A DNA stretch of 13,019 nt from Bacillota bacterium (GTDB lineage: Bacteria; Bacillota_A; Clostridia; Lachnospirales; Lachnospiraceae), in NCBI GenBank assembly GCA_023443925.1, contig JAEZSL010000009.1, positions 1-13,019 of the forward strand. The letters run 5' to 3'. The notes below the pieces were generated by a model. That model saw only the letters and a program-made list of their open reading frames with translations. It was not told the origin of the DNA and did no database searches. Positions 6,424-13,019 of this stretch are shown here, piece by piece; position 1 is the stretch's first letter; each line of letters begins with the position of its first letter. Both the position numbers and the translations under genes were made by a program.

Positions 6424-6501
6424 AATAAACAATACGTGTGATATTGTATAGGTATAGAAGAAATTCCGGAAAATTCTATAACGAATAAACAAAAATTTTG
6501 T
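6424..6501 (+). promoter_or_regulatory. Candidate operator region before the sugar transporter
   Basis: The 176-nt gap between regulator and binding protein contains AATAAACAA twice (6424-6432 and 6484-6492, 60 nt apart). It also has ACAATA/TATTGT (6429-6434 and 6442-6447), the palindrome TTCCGGAA (6464-6471) and ACAAAA-A-TTTTGT (6489-6501). AraC-type regulators often bind direct repeats placed on one helix face, and 60 nt is close to six turns. I could not fix a good -35/-10 pair, which is common at activator-dependent promoters. No terminator is seen after the regulator, so read-through into 6532 is possible. Confidence 0.35.
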
Positions 6502-6531
6502 AGAAGGATTTTACACACAGGGGGTCCAAAA

Positions 6532-7911
6532 ATGAAAAAGCGTATATTATCGATTTTAATGATTGTTACCTTGATTGCGGTAATGCTTTCAGGATGTGGC
6601 AAAAAAACAGAGAATACTACAAGTGATGCAAACACGGGAACGGATTCAAAGACAACCGATGCGGCAGCAACCGATGCAGGCAGTACAGCAGCCGGTGATG
6701 ACAAACAGATTTCTAAAAAAATTAAAATTTTATCTATTTGGGCGGAAGATAAAGATAATGGTAAATTAATTACAGATTTAACGAAACGATACATTGCAGA
6801 AGTAAATCCGAATTTTGAATATGAGTTTGAATTGGTTTCTTCTGACAGTTTAAAACAAAAAGTAGCAACGCTGGTTGCCTCGGATGATTTACCGGATGTA
6901 TTTGTTTATGAATCAGGTAAGCCGATTGTTGAACTTATTGAAGGAGATAAATTATTAAATGTGAGTAAAGCTCTTCAGGATTTAGGCGTAGAGGATATGT
7001 TAGATGAAGGTGCCGTATCTTTACTTAAAACATTATCGGGAACGGAGGATTTATATGATTTGCCTCTTGGCATGAATGTAGAAGGTTTCTGGTATAACAA
7101 GGCTCTTTTTGAACAAGCAGGTGTTGAAGTTCCGGCTACCTGGGATGATTTTGAAGCAGCCTGTGCTAAATTACAGGCAGCGGGAATTCAGCCTTTAACA
7201 GCCGGTGGTGCCGACAGATGGCCTCTTACCCGTTTAATCAATGCCTATGTTATGAGAAGTATGGGTGTTGATGCCATGAAAAAAGCAGCTGACGGAGAAG
7301 CGAAATACATAGATCCGGGTTATGTGGCAGCAGCTCAGAAACTTCAGGATCTTGCTGAAAAAGGATATTTCGGTGAAGGGATAACAACGGTAGACCAAAA
7401 TACCGCAGGTAATATGTTATTATCCGGAAAAGCAGCTATGTTCTACAACGGAAGCTGGTTTACCGAAGCGCTTACTGCAGATACAAATCCTGCCGGTGAA
7501 GACGGAATCGGCTTCTTTAATATTCCGGTAGTTGACGAAACAAAAGGCAGTATTACAGAGTACTCCATGAACTGCGGTAATATTCTTGCATTGGATAAGA
7601 ATAAATACGATGAAGGAACGGCAGGCTGGTTAAAATACATGGTTGAAAACCTTGGTAATGAAGCTATGACTCAATTTGGTGCAGTGAAAGGTTATAAATA
7701 TGATGTAGCCGGTGAACTTGGTCCATATTCTAAGATCGTTGCCGATGAATTAGGTAAAGTCACAAAAGCGAGCACATGGTTTGAAGCTGCTATGAATAGT
7801 GAAACCTCTACGGTAGCAGGTGATTATGTACAGACCTTGATTAACGGAGATGTTTCCGCAGAGGATTATATGCAGGCTATTCAGGATGCCTATGACGGAA
7901 GCCAAAATTAA
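6532..7911 (+). CDS. ABC transporter sugar-binding lipoprotein (solute-binding family 1)
   Basis: This 459-residue lipoprotein captures sugar outside the membrane. The signal sequence MKKRILSILMIVTLIAVMLS ends in lipobox LSGC with lipidated Cys22. A Thr/Ala/Asp/Gly-rich linker (about 24-57) tethers the binding domain. The mature part follows the family 1 pattern: IKILSIWAEDKDNG near the start, LVASDDLPDVFVYESG, the hinge-region LPLGMNVEGFWYNKALFEQA with VPATWDDFEAAC, and GKAAMFYNGSWFT. AGGGGG (6519-6524) lies 7 nt before ATG 6532. The long size and GFWYNK/GKAAMFYNGSW motifs are typical of oligosaccharide-binding members. It would hand sugar to the permeases at 8022 and 8917. A hairpin after the gene likely keeps it at higher expression than the permeases. 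Confidence 0.93.
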   Translation: MKKRILSILMIVTLIAVMLSGCGKKTENTTSDANTGTDSKTTDAAATDAGSTAAGDDKQISKKIKILSIWAEDKDNGKLITDLTKRYIAEVNPNFEYEFELVSSDSLKQKVATLVASDDLPDVFVYESGKPIVELIEGDKLLNVSKALQDLGVEDMLDEGAVSLLKTLSGTEDLYDLPLGMNVEGFWYNKALFEQAGVEVPATWDDFEAACAKLQAAGIQPLTAGGADRWPLTRLINAYVMRSMGVDAMKKAADGEAKYIDPGYVAAAQKLQDLAEKGYFGEGITTVDQNTAGNMLLSGKAAMFYNGSWFTEALTADTNPAGEDGIGFFNIPVVDETKGSITEYSMNCGNILALDKNKYDEGTAGWLKYMVENLGNEAMTQFGAVKGYKYDVAGELGPYSKIVADELGKVTKASTWFEAAMNSETSTVAGDYVQTLINGDVSAEDYMQAIQDAYDGSQN

Positions 7912-7927
7912 TATTAATTAATAGTGA

Positions 7928-7968
7928 AGGAGCAATAGATAAATTTCTACCCTATTGCTCCTGTTTTT
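7928..7968 (+). terminator. Intra-operon attenuating terminator
   Basis: AGGAGCAATAG (7928-7938) pairs perfectly over 11 bp with CTATTGCTCCT (7952-7962), followed by GTTTTT. It sits 17 nt after the binding-protein stop and 54 nt before the first permease. Partial termination here is a common way to make more binding protein than permease. The left arm also contains a GGAG that the hairpin would hide. Confidence 0.8.
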
Positions 7969-8021
7969 AAGAAAAAGAAAATCAGATCAGAACATGATTG
8001 AAAAGAAAAGTGGGTAGATAA

Positions 8022-8900
8022 ATGAAAAGAGTTTTAGGAAACAAAAAAGCAATTTTGTTATTTGTCGGACCGGCATTATTATTATATTCCGTAATCGTTA
8101 TACTGCCGGTTATATGGTCTTTGTATTATTCCTTCTTTACCGGTACACCGGGATTGAAATGGGAATTTGCCGGGTTGAAAAATTTTGCGAGATTATTTAC
8201 GGACAAAAATTTTGCGCAGGCATTAATCGTCAATCTAAAGTACATAGCCATCGTTATGGCGGGTCAGGTTGGTTTGGGTTTAGCGCTGGCATTATTTTTC
8301 CGTTTCTGGTTGAAAAACTTCAAAAATGTCGTGCGTACTCTGGTATTTTTCCCGGTGGTACTTCCTACCGTAGCAGTAGGACAGTTATTTGTTAAAATAT
8401 ATGAAATTCAACCTAATTATGGTTTGTTAAACAGTATATTAGCCAATATAGGACTGAAAGAATTGGTGCAGCCCTGGATCGGTCAGGCATCAACGGCACT
8501 GGGAGCCTTAAGTGCAATGGATATCTGGGTCGCCATGGGATTTTATTCCGTTATTTTTTACGGAGCGCTTCTTGATATTCCCGGTGAAATTATAGAAGCG
8601 GCAAAGATTGACGGATGCAATGCCATTAACCTGTTTAAGAGGATTCTGGCACCATTGCTTCGTCCCATTATTCTTACCAGTTTAGTGTTTAGTTTTACCG
8701 GAACGGTTAAGATGTTTGAATCAGCGCTGGCACTTACTAAGGGCGGCCCCGGTAATGCAACAAAATCCTTATCCATGTATATGTACAATGTTTCCTTTAC
8801 CTATGGTAAAGTCGGATACGGCAGTGTCATTGCTGTATTTATTTTCTTATTATGCATTCTGGGTTCCGGAATTATAAACAGATTTGATAAGAAAGATTAA
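8022..8900 (+). CDS. Sugar ABC transporter permease, MalF/UgpA type
   Basis: This 292-residue inner-membrane protein has about six transmembrane helices (roughly 11-33, 68-92, 102-125, 157-182, 205-230, 262-285). The cytoplasmic EAA loop, EIIEAAKIDGCNAINLFKRI (EAA at 192-194, Gly198), docks onto the transport ATPase. The GGPGNATKSLSMYMYN segment near 245-260 is typical of the MalF-like half of CUT1 sugar transporters. It would form a heterodimer with the next gene. ATG 8022 follows a weak GTGGG at about 8 nt spacing, in keeping with lower expression than the binding protein. Its stop is 16 nt from the start of the second permease. No ATPase gene lies in the window, so a shared MsmX/UgpC-type ATPase from elsewhere is probably used. 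Confidence 0.92.
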   Translation: MKRVLGNKKAILLFVGPALLLYSVIVILPVIWSLYYSFFTGTPGLKWEFAGLKNFARLFTDKNFAQALIVNLKYIAIVMAGQVGLGLALALFFRFWLKNFKNVVRTLVFFPVVLPTVAVGQLFVKIYEIQPNYGLLNSILANIGLKELVQPWIGQASTALGALSAMDIWVAMGFYSVIFYGALLDIPGEIIEAAKIDGCNAINLFKRILAPLLRPIILTSLVFSFTGTVKMFESALALTKGGPGNATKSLSMYMYNVSFTYGKVGYGSVIAVFIFLLCILGSGIINRFDKKD

Positions 8901-8916
8901 GAAGGAGCGGCTTAGA

Positions 8917-9756
8917 ATGAAAAAAGGTAAATTTAATATAAAGTCCATACTGATTTCGATTTTTACGATCGTATTAGTTGTAATAGAAATCTATCCTATA
9001 TTTTGGATGCTTACGGCTTCTCTTAAGCAACCCTCAGAGTTTGTAAGCAAACCTGCTTACGCATTAAATGCCGGTTTTTACATACAAAACTATATTGATG
9101 CCTGGACCAGGGGAAATATGGCAGTATTCTTTAAAAACAGTTTGATTAATACGCTTGCGGCATTAGTTTTCATCGTGATATTTTCTGTTACGGTTGGATT
9201 TGCAGTAACTAAGATGGATTGGAAATACAAAGATAAAGTGGCTAAATTTTTTGGTGTGGGTATCATGGTGCCAATTGCAACGGCCTTAATACCATTATTC
9301 CAAATGTATAATAAATTGAATTTAATCAATACCAGAACCGGATTGATACTAGCTTATATTGCTTTTGGTTTATCACTGTCCATTTACCTGGTAACCGGTT
9401 TTTTAAGGGCACTGCCGGATGAAATTTTAGAGGCTGCGGTGGTAGACGGCTGCGGTATCTATAAATTAATGTGGAATGTGGTGGTTCCATTAATGAAAAA
9501 TGCGATTGTTACGGTTTTGGTACTGCAATTCTTCTTTAAATGGAATGATTTATTATTTTCCATGACTTTTATAAATGATACGAAATTAAAAACCATACAA
9601 ACCGGTTTGTTATATTTCCAGGATGAATTCGGTTCTAAGAACTGGGGAGCTATATTTGCTTCCGTATCCATGAGTGTAATACCGATGCTGATTTTATATA
9701 TGATTTTAAATAAAGCCGTAATTGAAGGAATGACAGCAGGAGCAGTTAAAGGCTAG
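8917..9756 (+). CDS. Sugar ABC transporter permease, MalG/UgpE type
   Basis: This is the second half of the transporter, 279 residues. The ATG at 8917 is chosen over an in-frame TTG at 8884 because GAAGGAG (8901-8907) lies 9 nt upstream and the TTG reading would overlap the previous gene. After a basic N-terminus a first membrane helix (about 9-30, ending IYPIFWMLTASLK) is followed by the large loop and five more helices. The EAA loop reads DEILEAAVVDGCGIYKLMWN (EAA 172-174, Gly178). The C-terminal KAVIEGMTAGAVKG is the standard ending of MalG-type permeases ('F..GLTAGAVKG'). It is translationally close to the previous permease and 16 nt ahead of the GH63-like gene, so all three are probably one transcript. 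Specificity cannot be read from the permease. Confidence 0.93.
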   Translation: MKKGKFNIKSILISIFTIVLVVIEIYPIFWMLTASLKQPSEFVSKPAYALNAGFYIQNYIDAWTRGNMAVFFKNSLINTLAALVFIVIFSVTVGFAVTKMDWKYKDKVAKFFGVGIMVPIATALIPLFQMYNKLNLINTRTGLILAYIAFGLSLSIYLVTGFLRALPDEILEAAVVDGCGIYKLMWNVVVPLMKNAIVTVLVLQFFFKWNDLLFSMTFINDTKLKTIQTGLLYFQDEFGSKNWGAIFASVSMSVIPMLILYMILNKAVIEGMTAGAVKG

Positions 9757-9772
9757 ATTATGAGGTGCAATC

Positions 9773-11038
9773 ATGAAAGATGATAAAGGGGATATTAAGA
9801 AATTTATATTAAATAATATCCAGACAGTATTAAAGGAACCGGTAAGCTTTATACATTACCCTTTTGTAGACCCGGGTTCGGTATATGACGGTAACGTATG
9901 GGATTGGGATACTTATTGGTCGGTATATGGATTGCTGAATCTTATCGATGGGGATACCGATCCTGCCCTGAGGGAAAAAATAATCAGACATGCAAAGGGT
10001 AATATTTATAATTTTTTAGATCATCAGCTGGAAGATGGTTACATTCCCATGATGATAGAAGTTGGAAAATGGAAGGAACCTTACTTAAATATGAAACACA
10101 AAGAAGGGGTTCTTATGAATATGCATAAACCTTTCCTTTGCAATCAGATCTGCTTAATCAGTGATTATATTAAGGATTATGACTGGATAAAAAGTAGTTT
10201 AAATAAATTAGAGAAATATTTTGAATGTTATTACAAACATTACTTCTTCCGGGACTGCGGACTCTTCGTATGGTGTGATGATATTATGATTGGCATGGAT
10301 AATGACCCCGCTTCTTTTGGGAGACCTAAGTTTTCAACAGCCAATATATTTTTAAATAGTTTTATGGTTACGGAATTGAAAGCAATGGCAAAGCTTCTGC
10401 ACTGTCTCAATGAAAATACAGAAAAAGAAAAGGACTATCTGCAAAAATCTGAAAGCTTAATTAAGTCTATCCAGGAAGAATGCTGGGATAAACGGGATCA
10501 ATTCTTTTATTCGGTTGATGTGGATATAAAATTAAGAAAATTTGACTGGTTTCATGAGGGGTTAGGTGTTTTTTGGAAGAGCCTTCCGATAAAAATACGT
10601 GTCTGGTCCGGCTTTCTTCCCATGTGGGCAGGTTTTGCCACCAAAGAACAGGCTGCCTCCCTGGTGAAACATATATTTGATGAAGCCACCGTTTCCAGTG
10701 ATTATGGAGTTACCACCCTGGCAAAGGATGAAAAGATGTTTGATTTATCGGTCTCGAATAATCCGTCTAATTGGCTGGGACCTGTTTGGGTAGTGGCAAA
10801 TTATATTGTTTTCAGAGGCCTGATGAATTACGGATACCAAAAAGAAGCAAAGATAATATGTGACATGACACTAAAGCTGCTGGGACGTGACTTAAAAGAG
10901 AGCGGAAGTCTCCACGAATACTATAATCCCTTTACCGGAGAACCGGTCATGAACGGCGGGTTTATAAATTGGAATATACTCATACTTAATATGACAGATG
11001 AAATAGATGGGAAAACACCGATGAAAATGACAAGATAG
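9773..11038 (+). CDS. Cytoplasmic GH63-like (alpha/alpha)6-barrel glycoside hydrolase (MGH1/trehalase-like)
   Basis: This 421-residue enzyme has no signal peptide, so it should act on imported sugar. Its motifs match the clan GH-G/GH63 fold: DGNVWDWDTYW (W43-D44-W45-D46) at the sugar pocket, IGMDNDPASFGRP with Asp176 as the predicted general acid, NPSNWLGPVWVVANYIVF near 340-357, and SLHEYYNPFTGEPVMNGGF with Glu382 as the predicted base. These use the inverting mechanism of the family. The length is close to the short bacterial mannosylglycerate/glucosylglycerate hydrolases, rather than the ~780-residue YgjK or eukaryotic glucosidase I types. GAGGTG lies 6 nt before ATG 9773, and the gene is 16 nt after the permease. 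The bond cleaved is probably alpha-linked. The sugar is unknown, and trehalase (GH37), which shares the fold, is the main alternative. Confidence 0.85.
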   Translation: MKDDKGDIKKFILNNIQTVLKEPVSFIHYPFVDPGSVYDGNVWDWDTYWSVYGLLNLIDGDTDPALREKIIRHAKGNIYNFLDHQLEDGYIPMMIEVGKWKEPYLNMKHKEGVLMNMHKPFLCNQICLISDYIKDYDWIKSSLNKLEKYFECYYKHYFFRDCGLFVWCDDIMIGMDNDPASFGRPKFSTANIFLNSFMVTELKAMAKLLHCLNENTEKEKDYLQKSESLIKSIQEECWDKRDQFFYSVDVDIKLRKFDWFHEGLGVFWKSLPIKIRVWSGFLPMWAGFATKEQAASLVKHIFDEATVSSDYGVTTLAKDEKMFDLSVSNNPSNWLGPVWVVANYIVFRGLMNYGYQKEAKIICDMTLKLLGRDLKESGSLHEYYNPFTGEPVMNGGFINWNILILNMTDEIDGKTPMKMTR

Positions 11039-11060
11039 AAATAGTATCGTAAAAATGACA

Positions 11061-11070
11061 ATGGTACCAT
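11061..11070. promoter_or_regulatory. Palindrome in the gap before the GH42 gene
   Basis: ATGGTACCAT is a perfect 10-bp palindrome in the 112-nt gap between the GH63-like and GH42 genes. No terminator and no convincing promoter are visible there, so GH42 may be read from the upstream transcript. The palindrome could be a regulator site, but 10 bp is short. Confidence 0.25.
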
Positions 11071-11150
11071 GATTGTAAAAGCGGTGTTTTGGAAGACCTA
11101 TTTACGGGAAATGAATAATCAAACAAGCGAATCAAGAGAGGAATGTTTTT

Positions 11151-13019
11151 ATGTTATATGGAGTTTCCTATTATCCCGAACACAAAACGGAGTCTGAATT
11201 ACAGTATGATTTAAAAATGATTATTGAATCAGGGATTAATACGGTCCGTATGGGGGAATTTGCATGGTGCAGATTTGAACCCAGAGAGGGTGAATATCAT
11301 TTTGAATGGTTGGATTCGGCAATTGAGATGCTTGGTAAAGCCGGTATCAGGACGATAGTCTGTACCCCTACGGCATGTCCGCCGACCTGGATGATTGAGA
11401 AGCATCCGGATATGCTTTATGTGGATAACCGGGGCATTCAAAGACCCTTTGGCGGAAGAAGACATTATTGCTACAATAATGAAACTTACAGACAGTATTG
11501 TATTAAGATTACCGAAAAAATTGCGGGGCACTACGGCACAAGTCCCTATATTGCCGGCTTTCAGATTGATAATGAGCTGGCCCAGGAGGTAACCGGAAGA
11601 TGTACCTGTCCTGTCTGCCGTGAAAAGTTCCAAAGCTGGCTAAAGGCGAAGTATCATACCATTGAAGAACTGAATGCAAGAAGCGGAGGAATCTTCTGGT
11701 CACAGGAGTATACCAGCTTTTCACAGATTAAACCACCCGTTAATTCAATCGAAACAGATGGGGTACAACAAATCAGGGCATTTTATGAAAATCCCACAAT
11801 CCGTTTAGAATTTGAACGTTTTAGCAGTGACAGTTTGACACAGTTCCAAAACCTTCAGAATGATATTCTGAAAAAATCTAGTAAATATCCGGTTACCACC
11901 AATGCTACCGGCCTTGCAACCAATAGCATTGATTATTATAAAAGCACAAAGGAACTGGATTGTTACGGATTTGATTATTACCCGGCACTTCGGGATGCGG
12001 CGGTAGATTCCTTTCCGTATTCCTTTGCCCGTGGTGTCAAAGAGGGTAAGCCTTTCTGGGTTATGGAATTTGTATCCGGAGGAGGACACCGTTTGAGTGG
12101 GTCCGGAAGACTGCAGCCCAATCCCGGAGCGTTAAAACAGGCGGTCCTGCATTCCTTTGCTTATGGAGCAGATATGCTGCTGCATTTCCAGTACCGGAGT
12201 TATCCGATTGGAGCAGAACAGTTGAATTACGCCATTGTAGATTTAGATGGGGTTCCAAGAAGAAGATATTATGAAATGAAGGAAACCGCGGAACTGCTTA
12301 AGAAGGTGGAAGCGTTATCAAAAGCGGAGTTTGTTAACGAGACAGCAATCTGCGTTGATTATGATACCTACTGGGCGCTGCGTATCAAGCCGGTAAATGA
12401 TCCTTTATTCGGGTATTTTGAATATTGCTCTAAACTGTATCATTGTCTTCTTGAGGTGGGTATGAATACAGATATTATCTCATATCATCAGGATTTTGAT
12501 AGATATAAAATGGTTATCATACCCACGGGCTTTCTTATGCCTAACCGTATGCAGGATAAATTAAAGGCATTTGTTCAAAATGGCGGGGTTTTAGTATCAA
12601 CGTTTTTATCAAGTGTTAAAAATGAAGATAATATTGGTTATACGGAAACGCTGCCGGCCGGACTTACGGATTTGTTTGGTATTCATGTAGATGAGGTTGA
12701 ACCTGTATTTAACAGCAATCATACTGCAATAAAAATAAAAGCAGATAATCTGGAACTAGAGTCAACAGACGGTCTATGGAGTGAATTATTAACCGGCAGT
12801 GCACAGATGATCGGAACCTATTCTGAGGATTACAAGGAGGGCTGCGGTGTAATATCCGCAAATCAATATGGAAAGGGTTATTCTTATTATATAGGTACGG
12901 ATATTGATAAGGAGGCCTTGAAATTGTTATTTCTGAATATTTCGGCGAAAGCGGGAATAGCAGGAAATGCTATACGGGGTAATGATAAAACCGACATCAT
13001 ACGGCGAAGGATTAATAAT
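11151..13019 (+). CDS. GH42 beta-galactosidase (3' end beyond the window)
   Basis: Beginning MLYGVSYYPEH at ATG 11151 (AAGAGAGG, 9 nt spacing), the frame stays open for 623 codons to the last base, so the protein is cut by the window edge. GH42 enzymes are about 650-690 residues, so only the C-terminal end is missing. The TIM barrel (1 to about 385) has acid/base Glu142 in GFQIDNELAQ and nucleophile Glu306 in FWVMEFVSGG. Cys107, Cys151, Cys153 and Cys156 reproduce the zinc-binding cysteine spacing of the well-studied A4 beta-galactosidase. The trimerisation domain (about 395-590) shows PTGFLMPNRMQDKLKAFVQN, then GGVLVSTFLS. There is no signal peptide, so it is cytoplasmic. It removes terminal beta-galactose, or in some members alpha-L-arabinopyranose, from imported oligosaccharides. 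The segment after Glu306 is unlike standard GH42 members. Confidence 0.93.
   Translation, partial: MLYGVSYYPEHKTESELQYDLKMIIESGINTVRMGEFAWCRFEPREGEYHFEWLDSAIEMLGKAGIRTIVCTPTACPPTWMIEKHPDMLYVDNRGIQRPFGGRRHYCYNNETYRQYCIKITEKIAGHYGTSPYIAGFQIDNELAQEVTGRCTCPVCREKFQSWLKAKYHTIEELNARSGGIFWSQEYTSFSQIKPPVNSIETDGVQQIRAFYENPTIRLEFERFSSDSLTQFQNLQNDILKKSSKYPVTTNATGLATNSIDYYKSTKELDCYGFDYYPALRDAAVDSFPYSFARGVKEGKPFWVMEFVSGGGHRLSGSGRLQPNPGALKQAVLHSFAYGADMLLHFQYRSYPIGAEQLNYAIVDLDGVPRRRYYEMKETAELLKKVEALSKAEFVNETAICVDYDTYWALRIKPVNDPLFGYFEYCSKLYHCLLEVGMNTDIISYHQDFDRYKMVIIPTGFLMPNRMQDKLKAFVQNGGVLVSTFLSSVKNEDNIGYTETLPAGLTDLFGIHVDEVEPVFNSNHTAIKIKADNLELESTDGLWSELLTGSAQMIGTYSEDYKEGCGVISANQYGKGYSYYIGTDIDKEALKLLFLNISAKAGIAGNAIRGNDKTDIIRRRINN

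Noticed and set aside
6411..6794. 127-codon minus-strand reading frame
   Set aside because: It is a shadow antisense to the binding-protein signal region, whose coding strand is unambiguous.
8884..8916. Longer start (TTG 8884) for the second permease
   Set aside because: It would overlap the first permease by 17 nt with no ribosome binding site. ATG 8917 has GAAGGAG 9 nt upstream.
11229..12258. Several minus-strand frames of 65-134 codons and a 65-codon plus frame
   Set aside because: All lie inside the clear GH42 coding frame and show no family features.
1..13019. CRISPR array, phage genes, toxin-antitoxin or defence system
   Set aside because: There are no regularly spaced repeats and no recognisable genes of these types anywhere in the window.

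Overview
The window looks like the chromosome of an AT-rich, spore-forming clostridium, most likely of the Lachnospiraceae. The reasons are a SigH-type sporulation sigma factor, a YesM/YesN-type two-component system, a carbohydrate ABC transporter with a lipoprotein binding protein, strong AGGAGG-like ribosome binding sites and low-GC intergenic DNA. The genus is an inference.

The window falls into two halves. Positions 1 to about 3,550 are a decayed, rearranged region. It holds the start of a glyoxalase/VOC-like gene (110-211), an unrecognised frameshifted relic (204-456), a small secreted protein on the minus strand (503-943), the broken 3' end of an IS66-type transposase (1231-1579), a minus-strand unit of sigH followed 9 nt later by tRNA-Thr(GGT) and a terminator (2604 down to about 1796), about 690 nt of AT-rich spacer, and an internally deleted LacI-type regulator (3292-3509). 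Exact 17-nt inverted copies at 1615-1631 and 3186-3202 bracket the sigH/tRNA block.

Positions 3,563 to 13,019 form an orderly carbohydrate-use locus, all on the plus strand. In order it encodes a membrane sensor kinase (YesM type), an AraC-type response regulator (YesN type), a sugar-binding lipoprotein, a transcript-attenuating hairpin, two MalFG-type permeases, a GH63-like (alpha/alpha)6 glycosidase and a GH42 beta-galactosidase that runs off the window end. Neither glycosidase has a signal peptide, and no transport ATPase is encoded. The likely scheme is this: an extracellular sugar is sensed by the kinase, the regulator activates the transporter promoter, the oligosaccharide is imported using an ATPase encoded elsewhere, and two cytoplasmic glycosidases then split it. 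Pairing a GH63-like enzyme with GH42 suggests a substrate with both an alpha-glycosidic bond and a beta-galactosyl bond, but the sugar cannot be named from sequence alone.

I see no CRISPR array, toxin-antitoxin pair, phage module or defence system. The most unusual points are the GH63-like/GH42 pairing, the LacI relic replaced in position by a two-component system, and a tRNA-Thr with two mismatched stem positions.
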